From assembly GCF_019457535.1 (NCBI RefSeq), contig NZ_CP080417.1:992001-1056000 (forward strand): 64,000 nucleotides of DNA. The letters run 5' to 3'. Shown in pieces: positions 26,532 to 35,207 of the stretch. Below the pieces are notes generated by a model. That model was not told the DNA's origin and searched no databases. It saw only the letters and a program-made list of their open reading frames with translations. Position 1 is the first letter of the stretch; each line of letters begins with the position of its first letter. The stretch comes from Shewanella halotolerans (lineage in GTDB: Bacteria > Pseudomonadota > Gammaproteobacteria > Enterobacterales > Shewanellaceae). The position numbers and the translations under genes are program-made.

Positions 26532-27647
26532 ATGGTGACGACAAGCTTTACCCATCCCCAGCTGTTTTGCCGCGCAGGTAAGAGCGCGAAAAACAAGACG
26601 GTTCTGGCCCCACTGACCCACAACATGAGCGAAGATAATGGCGATCTCAGCAGCGACGAGATGGCCTGGCTTAGCCTGTGTGCCCGGGGCGGGTTCGGCA
26701 CCCTGATCTTGGCCGCCACCCAGGTTCAGACCGGCGGGCGCTGCTGGCAGGGGCAGCCCGGTCTGATGAGCGATTATCAGCAGGGACAGTTTGCCAAGGT
26801 GGCCGAGATGGCCAGGGGACATGAGGTGCTGACCCTAGTGCAGTTGCATCACGGTGGCGTACGCGCCTCGGTGGAGTTAAATAGCCGTGCACCAATGGGG
26901 CCCTCTGCCATCCCACCGGGTGGACGCTATCCGCTCGGGGTACAGGAGATGAGCGGCGAACAGATCGCCGAGCTAAAGGAGGCCTTCGTTCATTCGGCGC
27001 AGCGGGCCTTTGAGGCGGGATTGGATGGCATAGAACTCCACGGCGCCCACAATTTTCTGCTGTGTAATTTTCTCAATCCGACCCTCAACCAGCGTAGCGA
27101 CGAATGGGGCGGCAGCGTCTATAAGCGTACCAAGTTACTGCGCGACATCATCGCAGAGATCCGCCGTCGTCTGCCCCGTAACTTTATCGTCGGCGTTCGT
27201 CTGTCACCGGAAAGCTATGCCAATGTGCGTGGCATAGCGCTGAGCCATCAGATGGAGGTTGCCAATATCCTTGCCGAGCAAGATATCGACTATCTGCACT
27301 TCTCCATGGGGGACAGCTTTAAGGCGCCGGATGAAGGCGAGGGGAGTTTCCTGCTGGCGAATATTCGTGAAGGCTTTATCGGTGATATTCCTTTGATGGT
27401 AGCGGGCAAGATTGTCGATGGCCTCAGTGCCCAACAGGCGTTGCATCTGGGGGCCGACATGGTTGCCGTGGGCAGTGCGGCTTTGGGTAATCCCGACTGG
27501 TTCAACCGGGTGTCGACCCGCACTAAGTTGATTAACCCGCCCTTTAGTCGAAAGCGGCTGAGTCTCAATGGCTTCAACGCTAAGGGACTTGAATATCTGC
27601 TCTCAGTGCACGGGCTGGTTGCGACGCCAGACGACATTCAGGCTTAA
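26532..27647 (+). CDS. NADH:flavin oxidoreductase (old yellow enzyme family)
   Basis: An FMN TIM-barrel enzyme of 371 residues that reduces activated C=C bonds with NAD(P)H. Characteristic segments: LVQLHHGGVRA, the substrate-binding ELHGAHNFLLCNF, FLNPTLNQRSDEWGGS, and a late AVGSAALGNPDW phosphate-binding part. No iron-sulfur extension is present, so it is a short OYE. It is divergent from a LysR gene and followed 21 bp later by a LysE-type exporter, which suggests a detoxification or electrophile-response unit (inference). Confidence 0.88.
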   Translation: MVTTSFTHPQLFCRAGKSAKNKTVLAPLTHNMSEDNGDLSSDEMAWLSLCARGGFGTLILAATQVQTGGRCWQGQPGLMSDYQQGQFAKVAEMARGHEVLTLVQLHHGGVRASVELNSRAPMGPSAIPPGGRYPLGVQEMSGEQIAELKEAFVHSAQRAFEAGLDGIELHGAHNFLLCNFLNPTLNQRSDEWGGSVYKRTKLLRDIIAEIRRRLPRNFIVGVRLSPESYANVRGIALSHQMEVANILAEQDIDYLHFSMGDSFKAPDEGEGSFLLANIREGFIGDIPLMVAGKIVDGLSAQQALHLGADMVAVGSAALGNPDWFNRVSTRTKLINPPFSRKRLSLNGFNAKGLEYLLSVHGLVATPDDIQA

Positions 27648-27668
27648 CTCAGGATAGGGAGAGACTCT

Positions 27669-28280
27669 GTGGATTTCTCATGGTTACTGGTTTTTATGTT
27701 GACCTTCTTTCTGATGTCGGTTTCACCTGGGATCTGCATGATGCTGGCAATGACGCTCGGAGCTAACATAGGCGTGCGTCGAACCCTGTGGATGATGCTC
27801 GGCGTGTTGGTGGGCATCGCGTCGATCGCCACCTTGGCGCTTGTCGGTATCAGCAACTTGCTTAGCCGTCATGAATGGTTGCTGCTGATGGTGAAATACC
27901 TTGGGGCAGCCTATCTCATCTATCTCGGGGTGAAGAGTTGGCGCTCGCCTTATAGTGCCATTAAGGTGGAGAGTGCGTCGCAATCATCGCCGGGGGCACT
28001 GGCATTGAGTGGCTTCTCCGCCGCGATCTCTAATCCTAAGGCTTGGGCCTTTCTGATGACGCTGCTGCCACCCTTTATTCGTCCCGAGCAGCCTTTGATG
28101 ACCCAGACGCTAGTCTTGCTGACGCTGGTGGTGGTCATAGAGTTTGCCTGTTTGCTGCTCTATGCCTATGGTGGTCGACGGCTCTCGAGCTTCCTTCGGC
28201 AGCGCGGCAGGGGCCAGTGGCTCAATCGTCTCTCGGGTGCCATGCTCTTTCTGGTAGCCGTGCTTTGGCTCAGTATTTAA
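27669..28280 (+). CDS. LysE/RhtB-family amino-acid exporter
   Basis: 203 residues with about six transmembrane helices and the family opening FLMSVSPGICMMLAMTLGANIGVRRTL. These proteins export amino acids or related compounds. The start is GTG with GGGAGA 6 nt before it. It lies just downstream of the old yellow enzyme gene and is probably co-transcribed. The substrate is unknown. Confidence 0.85.
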   Translation: MDFSWLLVFMLTFFLMSVSPGICMMLAMTLGANIGVRRTLWMMLGVLVGIASIATLALVGISNLLSRHEWLLLMVKYLGAAYLIYLGVKSWRSPYSAIKVESASQSSPGALALSGFSAAISNPKAWAFLMTLLPPFIRPEQPLMTQTLVLLTLVVVIEFACLLLYAYGGRRLSSFLRQRGRGQWLNRLSGAMLFLVAVLWLSI

Positions 28281-28382
28281 CTTAGAGAGCTGCACTGCCC
28301 AAGTGATTGACCACGATGGCTAAATCACGCTTTTCGCTCCGGCTGTTATACTCAATGAACGGCGCAAAGTGAGGGGCGGGGC

Positions 28383-29276
28383 ATGAGCTGGCAGGATATT
28401 AAAGAGATCTTATCATTCGTTCTCTTCACCTACGGAGACTCGGCGATCACCGTGTCTCAGGTGTTACAGGTGCCGCTGCTTTTGCTGCTGGCTTGGCTTA
28501 TCGTGACTCGCATTGGCAAGCTGATCCGCCGCGCCCTGTTGGCCCGTAAGGTCGCCCCGGATGCGGTGCATCTCTTCTCCCGTATCTATCTCATCCTGGC
28601 GATCGCCATCATCCTGGTGACCAGCCTGGAGATCCTCAATATTCCCATTAAGGCCTTCGCCTTCGTCTCGGGCGCCGTGGCAATCGGTGTCGGTTTCGGC
28701 GCGCAGAACATCATCAACAACTTCATCAGCGGCTGGATTTTGATGTGGGAGCGGCCGATCCGCATCGGCGATTTTCTGGAGATAGGCGAGACCAAGGGGG
28801 TGGTGGAGAGCATTAATACCCGTTCGACTCTGATCCGCCGCAACGACGGAGTGCATATGCTGGTGCCCAACAGCCAGCTGCTGGAAAATACCGTCACCAA
28901 CTGGACCCTGATAGACAACATCGCCCGTTCGACCGTGAGGGTGGGGGTTGCCTATGGGTCGGATGTAGAGCGGGTGGCGGATATCATCAAACAGACCCTG
29001 GATGAGCATGAGGAGATCTTAACTACGCCGTCTCCGGTCGCCATCTTCGAAGACTTTGGTGATAACGCACTCATCTTCGATGGCATCTTCTGGGTGTGTG
29101 CCAACACAGAGGCGGACATTCGCCGGATCCGCAGCGACATCCGTTTTCGCATCTACAAGCTGTTTACCCAGGCCGGCATAGTGATCGCCTTTCCTCAGCG
29201 GGATCTACATCTGGATGGCGAGCTTAAGATAGTCAAGGCCCAGCGAGGCAACTCTGAGGATAAAGCCGCTGAATAG
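28383..29276 (+). CDS. Small-conductance mechanosensitive channel (MscS family)
   Basis: 297 residues, close to E. coli MscS (286). Three helices are present; the pore-lining third one is glycine/alanine rich (VSGAVAIGVGFGAQNIINNF). A cytoplasmic beta domain follows with RPIRIGDFLEIGETKGVVE and the HMLVPNSQLLENTVTNW signature. It releases solutes on hypo-osmotic shock. It converges with mgtE, with 6 bp between stops and no obvious terminator. Confidence 0.92.
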   Translation: MSWQDIKEILSFVLFTYGDSAITVSQVLQVPLLLLLAWLIVTRIGKLIRRALLARKVAPDAVHLFSRIYLILAIAIILVTSLEILNIPIKAFAFVSGAVAIGVGFGAQNIINNFISGWILMWERPIRIGDFLEIGETKGVVESINTRSTLIRRNDGVHMLVPNSQLLENTVTNWTLIDNIARSTVRVGVAYGSDVERVADIIKQTLDEHEEILTTPSPVAIFEDFGDNALIFDGIFWVCANTEADIRRIRSDIRFRIYKLFTQAGIVIAFPQRDLHLDGELKIVKAQRGNSEDKAAE

Positions 29277-29282
29277 TCAGCG

Positions 29283-30638
29283 TTAAAGCATGAACAGGGT
29301 CGCCAATCCTAAGAAGGCGAAGAAGCCCACCACATCTGTGACTGTGGTCAGCACCACGCCGCCCGCCAGCGCCGGATCTATCCCTATCTTCTTCAGCAGC
29401 ACAGGGATGCTGGCGCCCGCCAACACGCCGGTGATCAGCACTATCACCATGGCGAGACCAAACACCAGCCCCAGCTGCCAGTCGCCAAACCACTTGAGGG
29501 CGATGAAGGCGACCAAGGATGCCCACAGCAGGGCATTGAGCGCGCCGATACCAAACTCGTGGCCAATCAACTTGATGATGTTATTACGATTGATCTGATC
29601 CAGTGCCAGGCCTCGGGTCACCATGGTGAGGGTCTGGCTGCCGGCGACGCCGCCCATGCTGGCCACCACGGGCATGAGCACGGCGAGGGCAACCACCTTC
29701 TCGATAGCCGCCTCGAACAGGCCGATCACCCAGGCCGCCAGAAAGGCTGTGAGCAGGTTGATGCCGAGCCAGAGTGCCCGGCGGCTGGCGCTGCGTACTA
29801 TGGGGGCAAACAGGTCTGGGTGATTGTTCAGACCCGCCTGGGAATAGAGGGCCTTGTCGGCTTCATCCTGGATCACGTCGATCACATCATCCACTGTGAT
29901 GCGGCCAATCAACTTGTGCTCACCGTCCACCACGGGGGCCGACAGCAGATCTTTGTCTTTAAAGACTTGTGCTACCTTGCTGGCGGACATCTCAGGGGTA
30001 AAGCTGGTGATCTCAGTGGACATCAGCTCGCTTAAGCTAGTGTCCATCTCGCTGGAAACCAGCAGACTCAGGGGGATGATGCCGACCAGGGTGTTGTTTC
30101 TGTCAACCACCATAAGGCTGTCCAAATGTTCTGGCAGCTGGCCTTCGCGCTGACGCAGGCGGCGCAGATAGCGCAGCGCGGCTTTTATTGAGACATCGGC
30201 GCGCAGGGCGCTGATATCCACATCCATCAGGCCGCCGGCGCTCTGGTCGGGGTAGTCTCTGACTAGCTCGTATCTCTGTCTGCGCTGGGAGTCCATCGCC
30301 TGCACCATGGCCGAGACCACTGGCATGGGTAGGTCGGCGTCGATATCTGCCAGCTCATCCATCTGCATCTGGCTAAGACCGGCGATCAGCTTGGCTTCAT
30401 CCGTATGTTGAATGAGCGCCCGGCGCTGGGGCTGTGGCAGGGCCAGGAGCACCTTGGCGCAGCGCTTGGGGCCAACCTGGGCCCAGACGCTTAGTCTCTC
30501 CTTAGGTGGCAGGGACTCCAGCAGCCTGGCGATTTCGGCGCTGGCTATATCGGCTAAGATGGTCGCAATGGCGGTGTTATCGCCTGTGAGTAGGGCGGCA
30601 TCTATCTTGTCTGCAAGCTGCTGAAATTTGTCGGTCAT
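29283..30638 (-). CDS. mgtE: Magnesium transporter MgtE
   Basis: Mg2+ channel/transporter of the inner membrane. It contains an N-terminal helical domain, a CBS-domain pair (about residues 130-250) and five transmembrane helices at the C-terminus, including SMGGVAGSQTLTMVTRGLAL. I start at the ATG at 30638 (MTDKFQQL), which has GGAAA upstream and gives 451 residues, the family length; an upstream in-frame ATG would add 30 unlikely residues. Confidence 0.93.
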   Translation of the reverse strand: MTDKFQQLADKIDAALLTGDNTAIATILADIASAEIARLLESLPPKERLSVWAQVGPKRCAKVLLALPQPQRRALIQHTDEAKLIAGLSQMQMDELADIDADLPMPVVSAMVQAMDSQRRQRYELVRDYPDQSAGGLMDVDISALRADVSIKAALRYLRRLRQREGQLPEHLDSLMVVDRNNTLVGIIPLSLLVSSEMDTSLSELMSTEITSFTPEMSASKVAQVFKDKDLLSAPVVDGEHKLIGRITVDDVIDVIQDEADKALYSQAGLNNHPDLFAPIVRSASRRALWLGINLLTAFLAAWVIGLFEAAIEKVVALAVLMPVVASMGGVAGSQTLTMVTRGLALDQINRNNIIKLIGHEFGIGALNALLWASLVAFIALKWFGDWQLGLVFGLAMVIVLITGVLAGASIPVLLKKIGIDPALAGGVVLTTVTDVVGFFAFLGLATLFML

Positions 30639-30925
30639 TCGATTTCCTTTACTGCCTGGGTTGCACGACTCGGCCTGTCCGTTGTGAGCTGGACTCTTAT
30701 CTTTCAAGTGACGGAAGGAATAAGCCAAGCTTAGTATACGCTAACCAATTTAGAGCCTTAGTGATAGCTTTGCTTCTTAAGCTGTTAGCTAAAGTGCTTA
30801 GCCGATGATGTAAGATAGGGGAGCTGGCAAGTTGGATAATTTATATACTCCATCCCTTAAAGCGCCGACAGCTCACCCGACCAGGTGCGTTTTGCCTAGG
30901 TGATGTTTAGGGGCGCTCACCACCT

Positions 30926-31717
30926 CTACTGGCTGAGCTTTTCCGTTTCGTTGGCCTTGATGTAAGGCTCCAGTATTGACAGCCAGCTGCGTGAAATGGC
31001 GGCGTATTCTTCGATGCATAGCTCGGCCCTCTCTTCCCCTAGTAGCCCCTCTTTAACTATGGTTGCGTACTTGTCGGGGGCGCTGCCGTAGACGTGACAT
31101 AGGGTCGTAAAGTAGCGTTGATCGTCCAGGCTGTGCTCGTCCCAAAAGTTTTCATCTTCAAGCACTTCTCTGTCGTCACTCTCGATATCAAACAGATCCG
31201 CGGCGCTTAACGCAATCTCCTGACCATCATCGAAAAACTCGACGAGTAGCGTTGTGGCGAGGGCGTCGGCGGCATCTTCCTCTTTTCCGAGAACAGGCAG
31301 CTGATACATGTCGATGAGGGCGTGGGCAAACTCGTGAAACAGGGTGTGCAACAAGGCATCATCCGTCGCCTGCTCAGGCGTCACGCCAGTCTTATCATAG
31401 TTAGCCCGCTTGAATCTGTGCCTGACCTCGTCAACGAATGCATAGGGGAGCATTATGCTGCCGCTCTCGCCATCAAACAGCGGGCCATCATCACCGCCGA
31501 AGGCAACCACAAGGGGCTCTGCGAGTTTGAAGTGGTCATTGATAAAGCTAGCGCCCGAGTCTATGACACTCGATGCGATAAGCTCCTCTCTCACCGCCTG
31601 CTCTGCCGCATCGCCAGGATTACCATACTCGAGACGCACACCAACCTCAGCACTGGCCGATGAAGCCATTAGGATCACCCCCGCAACAGCAAACGATATA
31701 GACTTTACGATACTCAA
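30926..31717 (-). CDS. Exported DUF4344 putative metallopeptidase
   Basis: 263 residues with a signal peptide (ends SSASA-EV). A zinc-binding HEFAH (HExxH) lies in LLHTLFHEFAHALIDMYQLP, followed by EEDAADALATTLL, which could supply the third ligand. This matches DUF4344 metallopeptidase-like proteins. It is likely periplasmic, but the substrate is unknown. The C-terminal half is strongly acidic. Confidence 0.82.
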   Translation of the reverse strand: MSIVKSISFAVAGVILMASSASAEVGVRLEYGNPGDAAEQAVREELIASSVIDSGASFINDHFKLAEPLVVAFGGDDGPLFDGESGSIMLPYAFVDEVRHRFKRANYDKTGVTPEQATDDALLHTLFHEFAHALIDMYQLPVLGKEEDAADALATTLLVEFFDDGQEIALSAADLFDIESDDREVLEDENFWDEHSLDDQRYFTTLCHVYGSAPDKYATIVKEGLLGEERAELCIEEYAAISRSWLSILEPYIKANETEKLSQ

Positions 31718-31789
31718 TATTTTTCCTTACTCGGCAATACGCCAGGATCTGGGGGCTGGAGGCGCGAACTTGATTGACTTGTAATACCT

Positions 31790-32467
31790 TTACTCTTGTA
31801 CAAGTCTCGATAGTTTTTTATACATTGATTTTTTTAATTCAGATCTATTCATTCCGTAGTGAATTTCTCTGTGGCAGTTTGGGCATAAAGCAACTGCATT
31901 GGTTATGGTATCCGAGCCACCGTCAGCCAAACGGCGAAGGTGATGAATCTCAATGAAAGGCTCGCCATCAGCAGTTGTGAAGGGCGCTTCAGAGCCACAG
32001 CATTCACATTTTCCTGATGCCTCTACAAGAATCCAGGCTTTAACTTTTGGGTCTCTATCGAAACTTGTTACTTGCGTATGTGTTTTTCTCGGTTCTTTGA
32101 CGCCATCTGGTTTGGAAAGGTTTTCCTTTGATTTATATGATATGACTTGAGCTTCAAACTCGACCACTTCGGGGAGGTTTTGTCCTTCAATTTCAGATAT
32201 TAGGCTTTCGATTTCTGCCGCATTTTTTGAACCAATATTTTTCGCGGGTTTTAGACCGGAAATCCATTCTCGTCCCATAAGTGAGTAGACATAAGAGATA
32301 TTCTGCATTCGAAATTCAAATGATTTTTCGGTACGCCCAAAACGACTAGCTAGTTCTGAATAGATGTGCTTTTTAACGAAATGAATGCCATTAGCTTCGT
32401 CAGAACGCATCTGAATATATGCTTCCACTGCGGCTTTTAGTTCTTCTCTTGTCCATTGAGCGCTCAA
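31790..32467 (-). CDS. HNH endonuclease
   Basis: 225 residues. The C-terminal HNH nuclease domain has paired zinc cysteines CECCGS and CPNCHREIHYG, with the catalytic-type HHLRRLADGGSDTITNAVALC between them. The N-terminal helical half is of unknown type. The start is TTG, with AGGAAACAGCA spacing it from an AAAGGAA ribosome-binding site. The gene is more AT-rich than its neighbours and sits beside a 500-bp gap with a large inverted repeat, so it may be horizontally acquired. A defence or homing role is possible but not shown. Confidence 0.8.
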   Translation of the reverse strand: MSAQWTREELKAAVEAYIQMRSDEANGIHFVKKHIYSELASRFGRTEKSFEFRMQNISYVYSLMGREWISGLKPAKNIGSKNAAEIESLISEIEGQNLPEVVEFEAQVISYKSKENLSKPDGVKEPRKTHTQVTSFDRDPKVKAWILVEASGKCECCGSEAPFTTADGEPFIEIHHLRRLADGGSDTITNAVALCPNCHREIHYGMNRSELKKSMYKKLSRLVQE

Positions 32468-32971
32468 TGCTGTTTCCTTTCAATATGTTATAGAGTTAAT
32501 CCGAACTCCCCATAGAGTCCAACCAAGAACTGTTAGATTTATTTTAGTCAGGACAGATAACTCAATATGTGACAATAACTTAGCATTGAGCTTTTCAAGA
32601 TAACAACTGTTAGGTGCGCAGATGAAGTGAAACTTCACATATCTAGAATGATTTTGGCTTTAATTTACCTGATTCGACCATCAAATATGGCCTAATCGAA
32701 GAGATGATTGATATCGAGTGTAGATACGCCGGTGAGCTTCCGAAACAGGGATGTTTCGGTAGAGACTATAGGGATATATTCACGGCGTCTCACAGGCGTA
32801 TCTGCACACCCACCCGCCGGGCAGGCGATAGGTTACAGAGAAAGTAAGAATTTCAAATAGGTATATAAGTCCATTAGGACGCTTGTTTTACACCGAAGAA
32901 GCAAGGTTTAAATCGGTTAGCGGAGAGGGTTAACAATCACCCCCATTGAACACATAGAATAAACCTTAGTA
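32468..32971. other. AT-rich intergenic stretch with palindromes (504 bp)
   Basis: Holds a small palindrome near 32626-32640 (GAAGTGAAACTTCAC) and the large structured repeat at 32722-32803. No supported ORF. Confidence 0.55.
32722..32803. repeat. Nested imperfect inverted repeat (82 bp), candidate dispersed element
   Basis: The outer arms AGATACGCCGGTGAG (32722-32736) and CTCACAGGCGTATCT (32789-32803) pair over 15 positions with one mismatch. Inside is a perfect 7-bp hairpin, CCGAAAC...GTTTCGG (32740-32759). It resembles intergenic repeats scattered in Shewanella genomes, but a search is needed to confirm copy number. Confidence 0.6.
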
Positions 32972-33250
32972 TCAGGTCCGATACAACACCTTCACTACAT
33001 GCCAGCCGAATTTGGTCTTCACCAGATGGGGGGTGATCAACTCGCCGCTGAAACAGACCTTGTCGAAGGCGGGCACCATCTGACCTTTTTTAAATTCCCC
33101 CAGGCTGCCGCCTTTCTTACCCGATGGGCAGGTGGAGTGCTTCTTGGCGAGCTGGTCGAACTTAGCGCCCTTGTTAAGCTTTTCGATGATCTCTTCGGCG
33201 AGTTCTTTATGTTTGACCAAAATGTGTAATGCGGCGGCGGTTCTAGCCAT
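32972..33250 (-). CDS. ppiC: Parvulin-type peptidyl-prolyl isomerase
   Basis: A 92-residue single parvulin domain, the size of E. coli PpiC (93). Typical parts: ALHILVKHKELAEEI, the KHSTCPSGKKGGSLGEF loop, and the C-terminal TKFGWHVVKVLYR with the conserved His. It catalyses cis-trans isomerisation of X-Pro bonds in the cytoplasm. It appears monocistronic. Confidence 0.93.
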   Translation of the reverse strand: MARTAAALHILVKHKELAEEIIEKLNKGAKFDQLAKKHSTCPSGKKGGSLGEFKKGQMVPAFDKVCFSGELITPHLVKTKFGWHVVKVLYRT

Positions 33251-33462
33251 CTTAATGCTCTCTCGATTGGCGGGAATTAATCATTGCCGATGATTATAAC
33301 TCAGCTTGCGGGCGAGATTCACGGGGCACTTACCGTAAAAGAGGAGAATTTATTGCACTTTTCTTGATACGGCTCAGTGTTGCCTAAGGCTTTTCTACTG
33401 CGCTATGTGCGCGGTTTTGTTATAATTCCTATCCATTTCTAATCGCTTTTTTCGAGGCTTTG

Positions 33463-34356
33463 ATGGCGCGTAGCGTAGGCACAGAACTTGAGCTTATCCA
33501 TCTTTTTGTGCATCTGGTGAATACCGGCGGTTTTTCTCAGGTGGCCAAAGAGCTGGGTATGCCTGTGGCGACCGTTAGCCGTAAGGTGACTAAGCTGGAA
33601 AGCCTGCTTGATACTCAGCTGATCATGCGCAGCACCCGTAAGCTGAGGTTAACCGAGGAGGGCAGCGAGCTCTTTGGCCGCTATCAGAATGTGGTGGCCC
33701 AGTTTGACCGCTGTAGCGAGCCCAGAGTCGAGAAGGCCGAAGGTACACTGCGCATCGCGGCGCCAGTCTCGATCATCTCGATGATCTTCATCGGGGTGCT
33801 AAACGACTTCTCCAAGGCCTATCCGGACATTCAGCTGCATATCACCCAGAATAACTCCAGTATCGATCTGATTGACGAAGGGGTGGACGTGGCCATCGTC
33901 GGCGGCGCCCAGCCCGACTCCTCCTGGGTCTCTAAGTCTCTGGGGGTCTTGGATTATGGCCTGTTCGCCTCGCCGGGCTACCTTGCCTGCGCCGGCACGC
34001 CCCAACATCCGGATCAGCTGGTGGAGCACTCCTTGATCAAGGTGTGGCCCCTGTTTAACTGGTCGATGAAGCATGTCAGCGGCGAAGATTTCTATTACGA
34101 AGGCCCCGCCAAGTTGACCCTTGGGGATCTCAACGGTGCGGTGCGGGCCACGGTAGACGATGGCGGTATTCTTTACGGCCCAGAGCTGTTCGTGAAGGGT
34201 GAGCTTGCCTCGGGTGAGCTTCGCCGGGTGCTTCCCGACTGGCACGGCGAGCAGCGACGCATCTCCCTGCTGTACCATCAGCGCACCCATCAGCCCCTCA
34301 AGGTGAAGCTGTTTATCGAGTTTATGCAGGACAGAGCCAGCTGTCTGTTCCATTAG
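33463..34356 (+). CDS. LysR-family transcriptional regulator
   Basis: 297 residues. The N-terminal helix-turn-helix reads GGFSQVAKELGMPVATVSRKVTKLESLL and is followed by a LysR substrate-binding domain. GAGG lies just before the ATG at 33463; a TTG three bases earlier is less likely. It converges with the lldEFG operon. The target is unknown, and the convergent layout gives no strong hint. Confidence 0.88.
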   Translation: MARSVGTELELIHLFVHLVNTGGFSQVAKELGMPVATVSRKVTKLESLLDTQLIMRSTRKLRLTEEGSELFGRYQNVVAQFDRCSEPRVEKAEGTLRIAAPVSIISMIFIGVLNDFSKAYPDIQLHITQNNSSIDLIDEGVDVAIVGGAQPDSSWVSKSLGVLDYGLFASPGYLACAGTPQHPDQLVEHSLIKVWPLFNWSMKHVSGEDFYYEGPAKLTLGDLNGAVRATVDDGGILYGPELFVKGELASGELRRVLPDWHGEQRRISLLYHQRTHQPLKVKLFIEFMQDRASCLFH

Positions 34357-34525
34357 CGCCGCGCTGCTAACACCTTTGCTTAGCGTCAGTTTCGCTAGCC
34401 CCTTGTCGTTGGCACTGACGCCAGCCCAAGCAAACTTACTGATAGCCGCCTATCAAGATTTCGTCTGCATCGTCTCTGACGTTTGGCGACAAATTAAGAC
34501 AACTAATATTTAAGAAATTCAGGCG

Positions 34526-34556
34526 AAAAAAAAGCCACCACAGTGATCGTGGTGGC
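34526..34556 (-). terminator. Rho-independent terminator of lldEFG
   Basis: GCCACCAC/GTGGTGGC is a perfect 8-bp stem. On the minus strand it is followed by eight Ts, 80 bp past the lldG stop. Confidence 0.85.
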
Positions 34557-34636
34557 CAGGCAGTTTGAGGCTGCTAAATAGGGTTGAAGCTTACGGTTTA
34601 AACTAAGCGCTTAAACGAATGTTTTAAGCTAGGCGC

Positions 34637-35206
34637 TTAAACCAGGTAGACATTCAGGCTGCAGGCGCCGTGGGCGCCCACGACCAAGGCCTGCTCGATG
34701 TCCGCCGTCTTGGATGGGCCGGCGATAAAGACGCCGAACTCTCCGCTTTCCAGACTAATCTGTTTAATCGCCTGATGCATGTTGGCAACCACCTTGTCGG
34801 CGCTCACTACCAAGAACAGGTTTTCACAGATGAAGGGAGTTACCCTGTGGCCCAGATGCTGGTTGTTGACCCAGATGGCACCATTTTCAGCCACGGCTAA
34901 GTCACCAGGGATCACCGCAAAGTCGATGTCTCTTAGCTCATGGGCGGTGTCCGGGGCGTTACGGTTGCCCGTGACACCTTCGACCTGAGAGATCACCTGC
35001 TTGCCTTCTTTGAGCAGCTCGTCGACCTTGGCTTGCAGGGCGGCCAAGCCACCCTCGCGGTGCAGGGTGCCGGCAACCGTGCCCAGGTTAGTTTCAAACT
35101 GACCAATCACATCATCCAGACGTGGGCTGACATTGATTGACGGCATAGCCTGAGGTGCAACCGCGACGCTTTTTAATGCATTGAGAATAGATTGCTTGCT
35201 CGACAT
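34637..35206 (-). CDS. lldG: Lactate utilization protein LldG/LutC (LUD domain)
   Basis: Third subunit of the LldEFG (LutABC) complex that oxidises L-lactate to pyruvate. It is a 189-residue LUD-domain protein. The start at 35206 (MSSKQSIL) has GAGGT upstream and lies 1 nt from the lldF stop. A longer upstream extension overlaps lldF and is not believed. Conserved end: FIAGPSKTADIEQALVVGAHG. It is the last gene of the operon, with a terminator downstream. Confidence 0.92.
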   Translation of the reverse strand: MSSKQSILNALKSVAVAPQAMPSINVSPRLDDVIGQFETNLGTVAGTLHREGGLAALQAKVDELLKEGKQVISQVEGVTGNRNAPDTAHELRDIDFAVIPGDLAVAENGAIWVNNQHLGHRVTPFICENLFLVVSADKVVANMHQAIKQISLESGEFGVFIAGPSKTADIEQALVVGAHGACSLNVYLV

Positions 35207-35207
35207 T

